Positions 6,725-14,968 of a stretch of 64,000 nt of DNA are shown here, one piece after another. A program made the translations under genes and the position numbers. Numbering within the stretch: position 1 is the first letter of the stretch; each line of letters begins with the position of its first letter. The stretch covers positions 1 to 64,000 of the forward strand of contig JAUQZE010000002.1 in the NCBI GenBank assembly GCA_030587365.1. The letters are read 5' to 3'. The notes beneath the pieces were generated by a model that was given only the letters and a program-made list of their open reading frames with translations, had not been told where the DNA came from and searched no databases. Source of the DNA: Candidatus Freyarchaeota archaeon (GTDB taxonomy: Archaea > Asgardarchaeota > Jordiarchaeia > Jordiarchaeales > Jordiarchaeaceae).

Positions 6725-8101
6725 TTAGGGTTGTTCCCAGCCATTGGGGTAGGAACCATACTTTTTAGATGCGTCTGCCCAGGCTTGATAGTTTTCCATG
6801 GGTATCCAGTAGTCACCCGGTCCAGGGTTCCAGTACTTGCTCTTCGGATCCTGACAAGCAATCTTGAATCTCTCTTTCTCATAGGCAGCAATGTCCTCAA
6901 GTTTAGCCGCCTTAATCTTATCCCAGTCTGGGAAGTCGAACCACATCTTATCATAGTGGAGAACTGTGTTAAGAGCGTCCTGTATTGGCCACACGTGGTC
7001 GCTGCCCACCAAATATGCGTATTTTCCGTGCGCCTGAAGTATGATGTCCACATGGCGTCGGAAGTCTCCACCGGTTATACAGGTTCCTCCCGGAGGCCAG
7101 TGGACCTCTTTGCACAGATCCACATGATATGGTATCAGGTCTGCGGTCATGTCTGTACCCATAGTGTTAAGACCATCGCAGAAGAACATTATGTCCGTGC
7201 CGGCATCCCTTACCGCTCTGTGGTGTCTGATGCAGAATCTGAGAGCCTCTCTCATACACATGTGATACCATTCAGGATTTCGCTTGTACATTATGGCCCT
7301 CTCTCGAATGCCTAGAGTTGGACCGATGCCTGCTCCGGCTGTGCCGATGGGACCTACACAGGTGTTTGTCATGAGGGGCATTACTCCCCAGAGCCCTGCC
7401 TTTCTGAGATACTCCTTAATAATCCTGATTTCCCATAACTGGTGGGCGTATGCTCCATAGTCCGCTTCTGGTACTTTGTGTGAGAGAAAGGGCGCAGTCC
7501 GGTACGGTAACCATGGAACCTTGAAGCCGGTCTCCATTGCTCCAGCGCTTCTACACACAGGAGCAGAGGTTTCCTTTAGGTAAACGTGTCCACCCCACTC
7601 GGCTTCGGAGTAAGTGATTTTGTGGGTGAATATGATGTCTGTAGCGAACTTCGCCACAGCCATGGTGGTTGCCAGTACGTGTAGCTTAGGATACCTGTGA
7701 AAGTCCACTCCCTTCAAAATTACACCATAGGCATCCAATAGTCTTGGGGCGTTGGTTGCAAGTGCGTAGTTGCCTCCCATTACGGGGCAGCGGTCTCTCT
7801 CAACGCCGTAGGCAGTAGCCCAGTATCTGTCTAGGGGTGTCATTTTTTCCTTGGCGATATTCTCATGCATCTTAAGCAAGATGCGCTCCATTATGACCTG
7901 CTCTTCCTCGGACCATTCGGGGGGTTTGAAGTCCCAGTACCAGTCGGGTATTTTCAGCTTCTCGTATATTTCCCATTCGCTGTAGGCGTAGTCGCACCAG
8001 GGAGCTGCCTTCTTCCCACCGGCTTCGGTTGGCTTCTCGGAGACGGTGGTGTATGGCTCGGGTTTCTTATACCAGGATAAGTATTCTTCACCTTCGGTCA
8101 T
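6725..8101 (-). CDS. URO-D family (corrinoid-type) methyltransferase, copy 2
   Basis: This 458-residue protein is the same length and closely similar to the one at 1267-2643, with most differences conservative. It keeps AGTDIMFFCDGLN, YHVDLCKEVHWPPGG, TGGD and SDHVWPI. The start ATG lies behind GAGGTGTGGAGAA. It sits 21 bases downstream of the corrinoid-protein gene, so this copy is most likely the enzyme that works with that corrinoid protein, while copy 1 has no adjacent one. The expected reaction is methyl transfer between the Co of the corrinoid protein and a donor or thiol acceptor. The absence of the MtaA zinc motif leaves the acceptor open. Confidence 0.72.
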   Translation of the reverse strand: MTEGEEYLSWYKKPEPYTTVSEKPTEAGGKKAAPWCDYAYSEWEIYEKLKIPDWYWDFKPPEWSEEEQVIMERILLKMHENIAKEKMTPLDRYWATAYGVERDRCPVMGGNYALATNAPRLLDAYGVILKGVDFHRYPKLHVLATTMAVAKFATDIIFTHKITYSEAEWGGHVYLKETSAPVCRSAGAMETGFKVPWLPYRTAPFLSHKVPEADYGAYAHQLWEIRIIKEYLRKAGLWGVMPLMTNTCVGPIGTAGAGIGPTLGIRERAIMYKRNPEWYHMCMREALRFCIRHHRAVRDAGTDIMFFCDGLNTMGTDMTADLIPYHVDLCKEVHWPPGGTCITGGDFRRHVDIILQAHGKYAYLVGSDHVWPIQDALNTVLHYDKMWFDFPDWDKIKAAKLEDIAAYEKERFKIACQDPKSKYWNPGPGDYWIPMENYQAWADASKKYGSYPNGWEQP

Positions 8102-8122
8102 TTCTCCACACCTCTAACTTCT

Positions 8123-8770
8123 TTATTCAGCCTCTTCCATTAGTTCTGAGGCTAACTGTACTGCTGCTAAAGCATCTCTTGCAAAGTATGCACCTACAGA
8201 TTTAGCTAATTCGGGGCCTGTAGCCCATCCGCCGATCATGTATTTGACGGGAAGCTTCTCCTTATCGATCATTTCCTTCAATGTTTTTAATTTGTCCAGA
8301 CAGCCGGTAATCGCGGATGCTGCGCCGATTATGTCTGCTTTTTCTCTTTTAGCACCTTCGATGAACTTTGGTAAAGGTACATCTTCACCCAAGTCCGTGA
8401 CCGCCCAGCCAGCGGATTCAAACATTGAGATAACAACGGATTTTCCTATGGTGTGCAGGTCTCCCTCCACCATTCCAATAACCAGTTTTCCGGCCGCTTC
8501 CGCCTTTTCCGCTTTCAGGTGGGGCCTTATTACTCCTAGTACCGCCTGCATAGATTCGCCGCTCATCAGGAGGTCGGTGAGTGAGGCTCCTCCGAGTCCG
8601 GATGCGTACATTTCTCCGGCTTTGAGCATTCCCGGGGTGCATCCCTTGTTCAGTATGTCTATGGCGGATATTCCTTGTTTCAGTGCCTGCTTAGCAAGGT
8701 CCGCAGCGAGTAAGTCGTCACCATCTATTAATGCTTTGGATAACTTATCAAAAATTTCTTCTTTCGACAT
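8123..8770 (-). CDS. Corrinoid (B12-binding) methyltransferase protein, MtbC/MttC-type
   Basis: This 215-residue two-domain corrinoid protein has an N-terminal four-helix cap (about residues 1-85, including GISAIDILNKGCTPGML) and a Rossmann B12 domain. The cobalt-ligand motif is D104-L-H106-T-I-G109, followed by VTDLGEDVPLPKF and the GGW loop near residue 180. It matches MtaC/MtbC/MttC carriers in size and layout. It is the first gene of a likely operon with the URO-D methyltransferase and SCP2-like gene. A substrate-specific MtaB/MttB-type partner is not adjacent. The reduced cobalt state would need the RACo-type activator at 16.7-18.6 kb. Confidence 0.85.
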   Translation of the reverse strand: MSKEEIFDKLSKALIDGDDLLAADLAKQALKQGISAIDILNKGCTPGMLKAGEMYASGLGGASLTDLLMSGESMQAVLGVIRPHLKAEKAEAAGKLVIGMVEGDLHTIGKSVVISMFESAGWAVTDLGEDVPLPKFIEGAKREKADIIGAASAITGCLDKLKTLKEMIDKEKLPVKYMIGGWATGPELAKSVGAYFARDALAAVQLASELMEEAE

Positions 8771-8866
8771 ACTATCACTCGCTCAAAATTATTTTCAAAA
8801 AGAAACACATACTCTATTATATTTTATTTAACAGTTATATAAGTTTTTACTCAAATTTAGAGGATA

Positions 8867-11800
8867 TCACTTTTCGTTTAACGCCTTTTCGGATTTATCC
8901 GCCGTTATTTTTTCTTTTTCTAATATTACCTCATCTATTCTCAGAATAGTTTCGGCTATCTCATTTGCTGACTTAATCAGATGTGTCTTGAGGCTTAACG
9001 GTTCTAAAACTTTTAGAGTCATAATGTTCTCTAGTTTTCCCTTATCGCTGATTCCGGCCCATACATTTTGGGGGTTTTCGTGCAGAGCCTTGAGCTCAGC
9101 CAAAGTTTCCAATGGATTCAATCCAGAGTTTTCCGCTAGGGTTTTGGGTATTGATTCAAGAGCCTTTGCGTATTTCTCTACTGCTAGTTGTTCTCTTCTA
9201 GAAAAATTCTTTGCATATCTTTTGATCTCTTTGGCAAGTTCTATTTCCACCGCCCCGCCTCCCGCGACTACTTTACCTTCCATAATTACAGCCTTTAAAA
9301 CTTTTAACACGCTACGGAATACTCTCTCCGCTTCACTCAGTATATCCTCGGTGCCCCCCCTGATTATAATACTGGCGCATCTTACCCCTGAACAGTTAAC
9401 GAAAACGAGTTTCTTCTCACCGATTCTTCTTTCCTCAACAATTTCCGCAATTCCAAGATTCTCCTCTCTCAAATCATTTAGGTCGGTTACGATTTTTCCC
9501 CCGGTTGCTTCAGATATTATTTTGAGATCCATGCTTGGTAGCTGAGCAACAGTTAAAATCCCGGATTCCGTGAGAAAATGTGCTGTTAAGTCATCAACGA
9601 CTTTTGTACATAAGACAACATTGGCTCCCCCACTCTCTATCTTCTTCACCATATCCCTCGCCAACTCGTTTAGAGTGTCTAGATGAACTTTATAATCATC
9701 GGAGCTTCGGATACGAATCTCCAGCTCTCTTCTAAAAATCTGTTGGGAGACCCTCAACCAACAATCCAGCAATGCGATCCTGGCTTGTTCAACTCTTTTT
9801 GGCATCTTGGGGTTGATGATTTCTCTTTCCAGAATAACTCCCGGGAAGAGTTCACTTTCATTAAGGCTTTTCCCCTTTTCTTTCAATATCTTGATTTTTC
9901 CAGTATCAATAGTGGGGGTTTTCTTTTCTTCTGCTACGCTGTTTATTGCTCTTACAGCCATTTCAGCGAATAACTCTTTTCCATCAGCGATTTTCCCGCC
10001 TATAGTTGTTAGGGCGACTTTTTTCAGAGTTTCAGAATCCTCGTGGCCTATGGTTAGTGCCATGTTGTTTAAAAGTTCCAAAACTTTTTTGGTCGCTTCT
10101 TTGTAACCGTTTATAATCACCGTGGGGTGTACTTTCTGGCTCAACAGTTCCTCGGCGTTCTTCAGCAGCTCTCCTGCTAGGATAACGCTGGCTTTCGTCC
10201 CATCACCTATGTATTTACTCTGAGCTTCTGTGAGGTCGACTAACATTTTTGCTGCGGGATGCTTAAGGTACATGAACCCAAGAATAGTTGCCCCATCACT
10301 GGTATATTTTAGGCCTCCTATGTTGTCTATGAGGAGTTTGCTTCTTCCTCGGGGACCAAAGCAGGGTTTTACTGCGTCAGCGATGACACTAAAAGCCGAT
10401 ATATTGTTGAGAGTGGTTTCGAAAACTTTTTCCCGCGTCTTGATTTCCTTTAGGGGACGCATATAATCCAGCTTTTCCGACTCTTCAAGTTCTTCGGCTG
10501 CAAATATATCATCTATTCTGAGAATCATTATTGCAGCCTCGTAGGCAGATTTTATAGCTTGGGTTTTCACAATGAAGGGTTCGTAGACTCCGAGACTCCT
10601 TAGATCTTTGATTTCCCCATCAGTTACATCTATGCCGACATAGGTTTCTCCTGAACCGTGTCTCCTTCTCAGCTCTGAGATCTTGGTCAATGCGTCAAGA
10701 CCCAAATTTTTGGCAAGCAAAGAGGTTAACGCTTCTAGAGATTCTGCGAAAGCCGTCCATGCCAATTGTTCTTTTCCGTTTCCTTGGGTGGTGGTTCTGA
10801 TTCTTTTCGAGGTTTCAGTTTCTGAGGCTCCCCCACCCACTAGTATCAGGGGGTTCTCGACCACATCCTTTACTGCACAAACTGCGTCATGAACTGCTCT
10901 TTCCACCTCATCCAGAATGCTTTGGGCTCCTCCCCTCAGAAGAACCGTCAAGGTGAATGGGTTTTCACACTGCTCAACGAGTATTATTCTTTCTTCTCCG
11001 AATTCCTTTTCTCGGACAACACCTGCGTATCCCAGATCTTCTGGTTTAAGGTCGTTAATATCCGCTACGAGTTTGCCGCCTGTTGCTGAAGCAGCGTTTT
11101 GGATATTAGCATTTCCCACCCACTCAGCACCGAGAATTCCTCTACTAGCCAAGTGGTACTGGGCGAGGTCGTCGATTCCTTTTTCGGAGAAGACAACGTT
11201 CACACTCAGTTCTGACAGTTTCTCAACCATTTGTTTTATTATTGCTTCTTCTTCTTCCAAAAAATCTTTTATTCGCTCTGGATTCTCTATTAGAATTTTG
11301 GTATCGAATTCGGTTTTTTCAATTTCCAGAGGGCACTTAATAAGAGCTATTCTTGCGTTTTCAACACTTTTCGGCATTTCCTTATGGGCGGCTTCCTTAT
11401 TTAATACCACGCCCTTAACCAACTCGCTGTCTGCAACTACGCCCCCCAATTTCTTTTCAATTACGATTTTTTGAACATCAACAAAACGCTTTTCACCAAC
11501 ATTTTTTGAAACGTGTAAGACAGCATCCACAACCATTTTCGAAAGAAATTCACACAGCTCTAAGGTGAGCTTACCCATCATAGCATTGACTGCTACTTTT
11601 TTCAGCATCTCCCTATTGGTTGGATCAATTAGGATGGCAATTTCTTCAAGAATCCTTAAGACCTCTTTGAAGGCCCTTGAGTATCCCCGTATTAGGGTTG
11701 TAGGATGAATTCCTTTATCAAGCAGTTGTTCAGCCCTGCTCAGAAGCTCACTGGCAAGAATCACCGTTGTCTTTGTTCCATCCCCAACCTCCAGGTCTTG

Positions 11801-12040
11801 CGTCTCGGCGGCGTCCTTAAGAACCTTGACTGCAGGGTGACCTCCCCCCACCTTATTCAAAATAGTAAAACCGTCCCTTGTTATCGTAACGTCCCCTTTT
11901 TCATCAACAATAAGTTTATTCATGCCGGTGGGGCCAAAGGAACTCTTAATGAAATCCGCTAAGGTTTTGACTGCGACGATACTCTCTCGTAGAGAAGACA
12001 AGTCCTCTGAAGAATTATAGGAATAGTTATCTCCAGACAA
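8867..12040 (-). CDS. Double-length group II chaperonin (two fused thermosome/TCP-1 subunits)
   Basis: A single 1057-codon frame contains two complete TCP-1/thermosome subunits in tandem. Unit 1 has GPTGMNK at 36-42, D56 in TRDGFTIL, GDGTKTT at 86-92, GGGAS near 400 and ILRIDDI near 509. A charged linker (about 515-540) leads to unit 2, with GPRGRSK near 561, SDGATIL near 582, GDGTKAS near 611, GGGAVEIELAKEI near 927 and ILRIDEVI near the end. Normal thermosome subunits are about 540-560 residues. Both units keep the nucleotide-binding motifs, with GDGTK instead of the usual GDGTT. A ring could hold four such chains. It is divergent from the MtrH-like gene. Confidence 0.88.
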   Translation of the reverse strand: MSGDNYSYNSSEDLSSLRESIVAVKTLADFIKSSFGPTGMNKLIVDEKGDVTITRDGFTILNKVGGGHPAVKVLKDAAETQDLEVGDGTKTTVILASELLSRAEQLLDKGIHPTTLIRGYSRAFKEVLRILEEIAILIDPTNREMLKKVAVNAMMGKLTLELCEFLSKMVVDAVLHVSKNVGEKRFVDVQKIVIEKKLGGVVADSELVKGVVLNKEAAHKEMPKSVENARIALIKCPLEIEKTEFDTKILIENPERIKDFLEEEEAIIKQMVEKLSELSVNVVFSEKGIDDLAQYHLASRGILGAEWVGNANIQNAASATGGKLVADINDLKPEDLGYAGVVREKEFGEERIILVEQCENPFTLTVLLRGGAQSILDEVERAVHDAVCAVKDVVENPLILVGGGASETETSKRIRTTTQGNGKEQLAWTAFAESLEALTSLLAKNLGLDALTKISELRRRHGSGETYVGIDVTDGEIKDLRSLGVYEPFIVKTQAIKSAYEAAIMILRIDDIFAAEELEESEKLDYMRPLKEIKTREKVFETTLNNISAFSVIADAVKPCFGPRGRSKLLIDNIGGLKYTSDGATILGFMYLKHPAAKMLVDLTEAQSKYIGDGTKASVILAGELLKNAEELLSQKVHPTVIINGYKEATKKVLELLNNMALTIGHEDSETLKKVALTTIGGKIADGKELFAEMAVRAINSVAEEKKTPTIDTGKIKILKEKGKSLNESELFPGVILEREIINPKMPKRVEQARIALLDCWLRVSQQIFRRELEIRIRSSDDYKVHLDTLNELARDMVKKIESGGANVVLCTKVVDDLTAHFLTESGILTVAQLPSMDLKIISEATGGKIVTDLNDLREENLGIAEIVEERRIGEKKLVFVNCSGVRCASIIIRGGTEDILSEAERVFRSVLKVLKAVIMEGKVVAGGGAVEIELAKEIKRYAKNFSRREQLAVEKYAKALESIPKTLAENSGLNPLETLAELKALHENPQNVWAGISDKGKLENIMTLKVLEPLSLKTHLIKSANEIAETILRIDEVILEKEKITADKSEKALNEK

Positions 12041-12404
12041 TTCGAGTCCCTTAGAATAAAAAATTCTTCTTACTGCTTGTAAAAAATTTGTAGATTTTCA
12101 GTTGAGGCATACTAAGTTTCTATACAGATTAATATTTTGTCCGACCCTTTCATTATATTTTATGGATTGCCTAGAAGTTTTGCACTGTTCTCATATTCTA
12201 TGGTTGAGATTTTCGCAATCACATAATAAAAATTAATAAGCTAAAATAATAACAAGTTCATATTCTACTACTCTATACGATTTAGAATCGCACAAACACA
12301 AAAAACGTGGATTAACAAACGAGCTTAGGTCGGATGGAAGACCCATTAACTCACTCTGATAACCGAGTGCAAGACCGTGAATGTTGAAAAGTGAGGTGTA
12401 CGAT
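12041..12404. other. Intergenic region between chaperonin and MtrH-like gene
   Basis: A 364-base A/T-rich spacer between divergent genes, presumably with promoters for both. I see several A/T stretches that could be TATA elements, but none that stands out. At its right end, GAGGTG at 12393-12398 is the ribosome site that fixes the MtrH-like start at GTG 12405. No RNA gene or repeat was recognised. Confidence 0.4.
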
Positions 12405-13325
12405 GTGTTTGCTTTTGAAAAGGAACAAAAGGTTTGGGACATTAATGGTGTAAAAATCGGTGGCCAACCGGGTGCTTATCCCACAGTATTGATCGGAAGC
12501 ATTTTTTATGATAAACACAAAATTGTTTCAGACCGTCAAAAGGGAATATTCGATAAGAAAAAGGCGGAAGAGCTAATCAACAAGCAGGATGAGATGTCCG
12601 ATAAAACCGGGAACCCCTGCATATTGGATATTGTGGGGGATACCGCGGAAGCTCTCGAAAAACACATTGATTTTGTGGCTTCAGTAACAAAGGCTCCCTT
12701 TCTCGTGGACAGCACTCTTCCAGACGCTCGTCTGGCGGCGATTAAATACGCTGTTGAAGCGGGATTAGTTGAGCGGGCTATCTACAATTCGATAGACGTG
12801 CACTCCAAAGAGAGTGAACTTAACACTCTTAAAGAACTCGGTGTAAAATCCAGCATGATACTCGTGTTTAGCCCCAAGGCTTTGATGCCGGAAGGCCGAA
12901 TAGAGTTGTTAAAGGGTGCTGGCGGTGAGAAGGGATTAATCCAAAAGGCGCAGGAGGCGGGAATCAAAAACATGCTTGTGGACACCGCGGTGCTTGACGT
13001 TGTGAGCATATCCTTCGCAGCGCAAACCATATACTCAGTGAAAAACGAGTTCGGACTTCCTTCAGGATGCGGCCCCGCAAACGCCATTACTGCCTGGAAA
13101 AAGATCAAAAAAGAATTCCCACCAGCCTCGTATAAGGCGTGCATATCCGGCTCTGTACTGGTAACGGCTATGGTGGGTGCAGACTTTGCCTTATACGGTC
13201 CCATTGAGGAGGCTGAATCAGTTTTCCCCGCCTGTGCTATGGTCAACGGTCTTGTAGCATACTATAACAAAAGAAAATATCGGATAAGACAGGAGCCTTC
13301 GCATCCTTTAAACAAAATATTCTAG
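12405..13325 (+). CDS. mtrH: MtrH-like methyltetrahydromethanopterin methyltransferase
   Basis: This 306-residue protein matches MtrH: FEKEQKVWDINGVKIGGQPG at the start, PTVLIGSIFY, CILDIVGDTAEA, LVDSTLPDARLAAI, IYNSIDVHS and the C-terminal GSVLVTAMVGADFALYGPIE. In the methanogen Mtr complex, MtrH moves the methyl group of methyl-H4MPT to the corrinoid of MtrA; stand-alone MtrH homologues serve other corrinoid proteins. No MtrA-G genes are present. GTG 12405 is preferred: GAGGTG lies six bases before it and the protein then begins like known MtrH. It leads a same-strand run with DsrE/F/H-like genes, a flavin-binding protein and a chaperonin. It probably links the local corrinoid protein to the pterin pool. 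Confidence 0.82.
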   Translation: MFAFEKEQKVWDINGVKIGGQPGAYPTVLIGSIFYDKHKIVSDRQKGIFDKKKAEELINKQDEMSDKTGNPCILDIVGDTAEALEKHIDFVASVTKAPFLVDSTLPDARLAAIKYAVEAGLVERAIYNSIDVHSKESELNTLKELGVKSSMILVFSPKALMPEGRIELLKGAGGEKGLIQKAQEAGIKNMLVDTAVLDVVSISFAAQTIYSVKNEFGLPSGCGPANAITAWKKIKKEFPPASYKACISGSVLVTAMVGADFALYGPIEEAESVFPACAMVNGLVAYYNKRKYRIRQEPSHPLNKIF

Positions 13326-13366
13326 GTAAAGATAGGCAGAATATAGTCCAAATGTGTGGTGATTGA

Positions 13367-13723
13367 ATGGGTAAAGTAGCAATTTTACTATTCACTACTC
13401 CTCTACAGTTTCAGAATTCGGATACCGCGATTGAGTTTATAAACGCGGCTCTTGAGAAGGGACACGAGGTAACTGTTATCGGTATGGGAGACGGTGTTTA
13501 TAATGCTGCCAAATTTTTGATCGTGGAGGATATGCCCTCTCCTGTGGGCAGGTTTAAGGAACTGAGTGAGAAAGGAGTGAAGTTCGTTAACTGCTTCCCT
13601 TGTTGCACCGCTCGTGGACTAAAACCCGAGACAGACTTCATTCCCAGTGCTTCCATAGAGAGCACAACCACAGTCCTGGAAATCATGAGGGATGCAGACC
13701 GATTTTTCGCTATTACGATATAG
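13367..13723 (+). CDS. DsrE-like sulfurtransferase-family protein
   Basis: This 118-residue DsrE-fold protein has an N-terminal strand VAILLFTTP, FINAALEKGHEVTVIGMGDGVY, and C76-FP-C79-C80 near FVNCFPCCTARG. In DsrE/TusD a cysteine in this area carries persulfide sulfur; the three clustered cysteines keep that possibility open. It is followed 16 bases later by a DsrF-like and then a DsrH-like gene, forming a complete DsrEFH-type set. There is no dissimilatory sulfite reductase here, so the set may handle sulfur for a methyl or thiol reaction of the MtrH operon; this is inference. Confidence 0.72.
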   Translation: MGKVAILLFTTPLQFQNSDTAIEFINAALEKGHEVTVIGMGDGVYNAAKFLIVEDMPSPVGRFKELSEKGVKFVNCFPCCTARGLKPETDFIPSASIESTTTVLEIMRDADRFFAITI

Positions 13724-13739
13724 GGAGGGAGATAATGCG

Positions 13740-14096
13740 ATGAAATTGCTGCTTATAATTAGGAAGCCTCCGTTTGGCTGGATACATATTGTTGAAGCCG
13801 TCCGATTAGCAGCCGCGGCAGGGTCTCTCACAATTCCGGTAACTCTTCTTTTCATAGACGACGGCGTTTACTGTCCCATGAAGAATCAGTTTCCAAAAGC
13901 TATCGGATACTCAGCCATAGACCGGTTTCTTAAAATGTTACAGAATTTCGAGTCCAAATTATATGTGGTTAAAGAATCGCTTGATGAGAGGGGTCTCACT
14001 ATAGATGATTTAATTCCCGGCCTTCCCATTGAAAGTATCGTTCAGAGTGATGTAGCGAAAATTATTGCTGAAAATGATATCGCAATGGCTTTCTGA
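13740..14096 (+). CDS. DsrF/TusC-like protein
   Basis: This 118-residue DsrE-superfamily protein reads MKLLLIIRKPPFGWIHIVEA, then VTLLFIDDGVYCPMK and YVVKESLDERGLTIDDL. That pattern (KPP near the start, DGVY, ESL.ERG) is typical of DsrF/TusC. A good GGGAGGGAG site precedes the ATG. It is the middle gene of a three-gene DsrE/F/H-like set; in TusBCD such proteins form a heterohexamer with a single active cysteine, normally on the D/E subunit. Confidence 0.72.
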   Translation: MKLLLIIRKPPFGWIHIVEAVRLAAAAGSLTIPVTLLFIDDGVYCPMKNQFPKAIGYSAIDRFLKMLQNFESKLYVVKESLDERGLTIDDLIPGLPIESIVQSDVAKIIAENDIAMAF

Positions 14097-14105
14097 GGGA
14101 GATGA

Positions 14106-14450
14106 ATGAAGATGGCAACATTAATACTCGTATCCAAGTCGCCTTATATCACGAAGGATAACGTGTATGCGTTTGAAGCGTCCTTAAATTTGAAGAATAT
14201 GGACGAAGAAGTCGGTGTGATGTTAATACAGGATGCGGTGCTTAGCGCAATTCAGGGACAGAAGGGACAAATAGAAGAACTTCTGAAAACCGCCCTCGAC
14301 GCAGGCGTTAATGTGTACGTTTTGAAACCAGATGCTGCAGCTAGAGGAATTCCTGAGGAAAGAATGATAGAAGGAGTACAGCTGGTGGATTACGGAGGAT
14401 GGGTTGACCTCACTATGGAGAAATACCAGAAAATTGTGAGTTGGACATAA
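14106..14450 (+). CDS. DsrH/TusB-like protein
   Basis: This 114-residue protein has the DsrH/TusB layout: TLILVSKSPYI, VGVMLIQDAVLSA, VNVYVLKPDAAARGI, then a C-terminal VQLVDYGGWVDLTMEKYQKI. It has no cysteine, as expected for a structural partner of the DsrE-type subunit. It starts 10 bases after the DsrF-like stop behind GGGAGATGA. Together the three genes encode a likely sulfur-relay complex next to the MtrH-like methyltransferase. Confidence 0.7.
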   Translation: MKMATLILVSKSPYITKDNVYAFEASLNLKNMDEEVGVMLIQDAVLSAIQGQKGQIEELLKTALDAGVNVYVLKPDAAARGIPEERMIEGVQLVDYGGWVDLTMEKYQKIVSWT

Positions 14451-14494
14451 AAATCTTTAAACCTAATGTTTATGTAAAGTAGAGGTTCGCCGCT

Positions 14495-14911
14495 GTGGTT
14501 AAAATCCCAAGAGAGATAGCCAATCTTTTTAACGACCCGGAATCGGTAAAGGTTCTAGTAACACTGAACGAGTCTAATGTCCCTCACTGTGTTCCTATAG
14601 GCTCCCTTTCAATTCCATCCCCTGACATTATAGCATTCGCCGTAATCATGGCCGAGGAAACGCACAAAAATTTGCTGAATAACCCCGATAAAATAGTGAC
14701 CACCACCGCGGTTAAGGGTTCTTTGAGCTATCAGATAAAGGCGAAACCAAAGGAGTACTTAACCGAAGGAGTGGCGTTTGATGCCTTCAAACAGAGATTC
14801 GGAATCATAATCATGGACTCAGGACTGGAAGTTAAGGGAGTTTGGTTTTTAGAGCCCTTAGAGATCTACAATCAATCAGTAGGCCCTGAAGCAGGCGAAA
14901 GAACAGCATAA
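14495..14911 (+). CDS. Pyridoxamine-phosphate-oxidase-fold flavin-binding protein
   Basis: This 138-residue split-barrel protein has KVLVTLNESNVPHCVPIGSL, then IAFAVIMAEETHKNLLNNP and IVTTTAVKGSLSYQIKAKP. This arrangement is typical of PPOX-family proteins that bind FMN, F420 or heme. The GTG start is supported by AGAGGT eight bases upstream. It follows the DsrH-like gene by 44 bases and precedes the divergent chaperonin by 57 bases on the same strand. It could supply electrons within the cluster; the cofactor is not predictable from sequence alone. Confidence 0.65.
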   Translation: MVKIPREIANLFNDPESVKVLVTLNESNVPHCVPIGSLSIPSPDIIAFAVIMAEETHKNLLNNPDKIVTTTAVKGSLSYQIKAKPKEYLTEGVAFDAFKQRFGIIIMDSGLEVKGVWFLEPLEIYNQSVGPEAGERTA

Positions 14912-14968
14912 GTGAGTCCTTCGTCCTCTATATTCCATTGAGGTAAGAATTTGGGAAAGTGAGAGCTT

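Noticed and set aside
12405..13325. Complete methanogen Mtr complex
   Set aside because: Only an MtrH-like gene is present; MtrA-G and Mcr genes are not in the window, so methanogenesis cannot be claimed.
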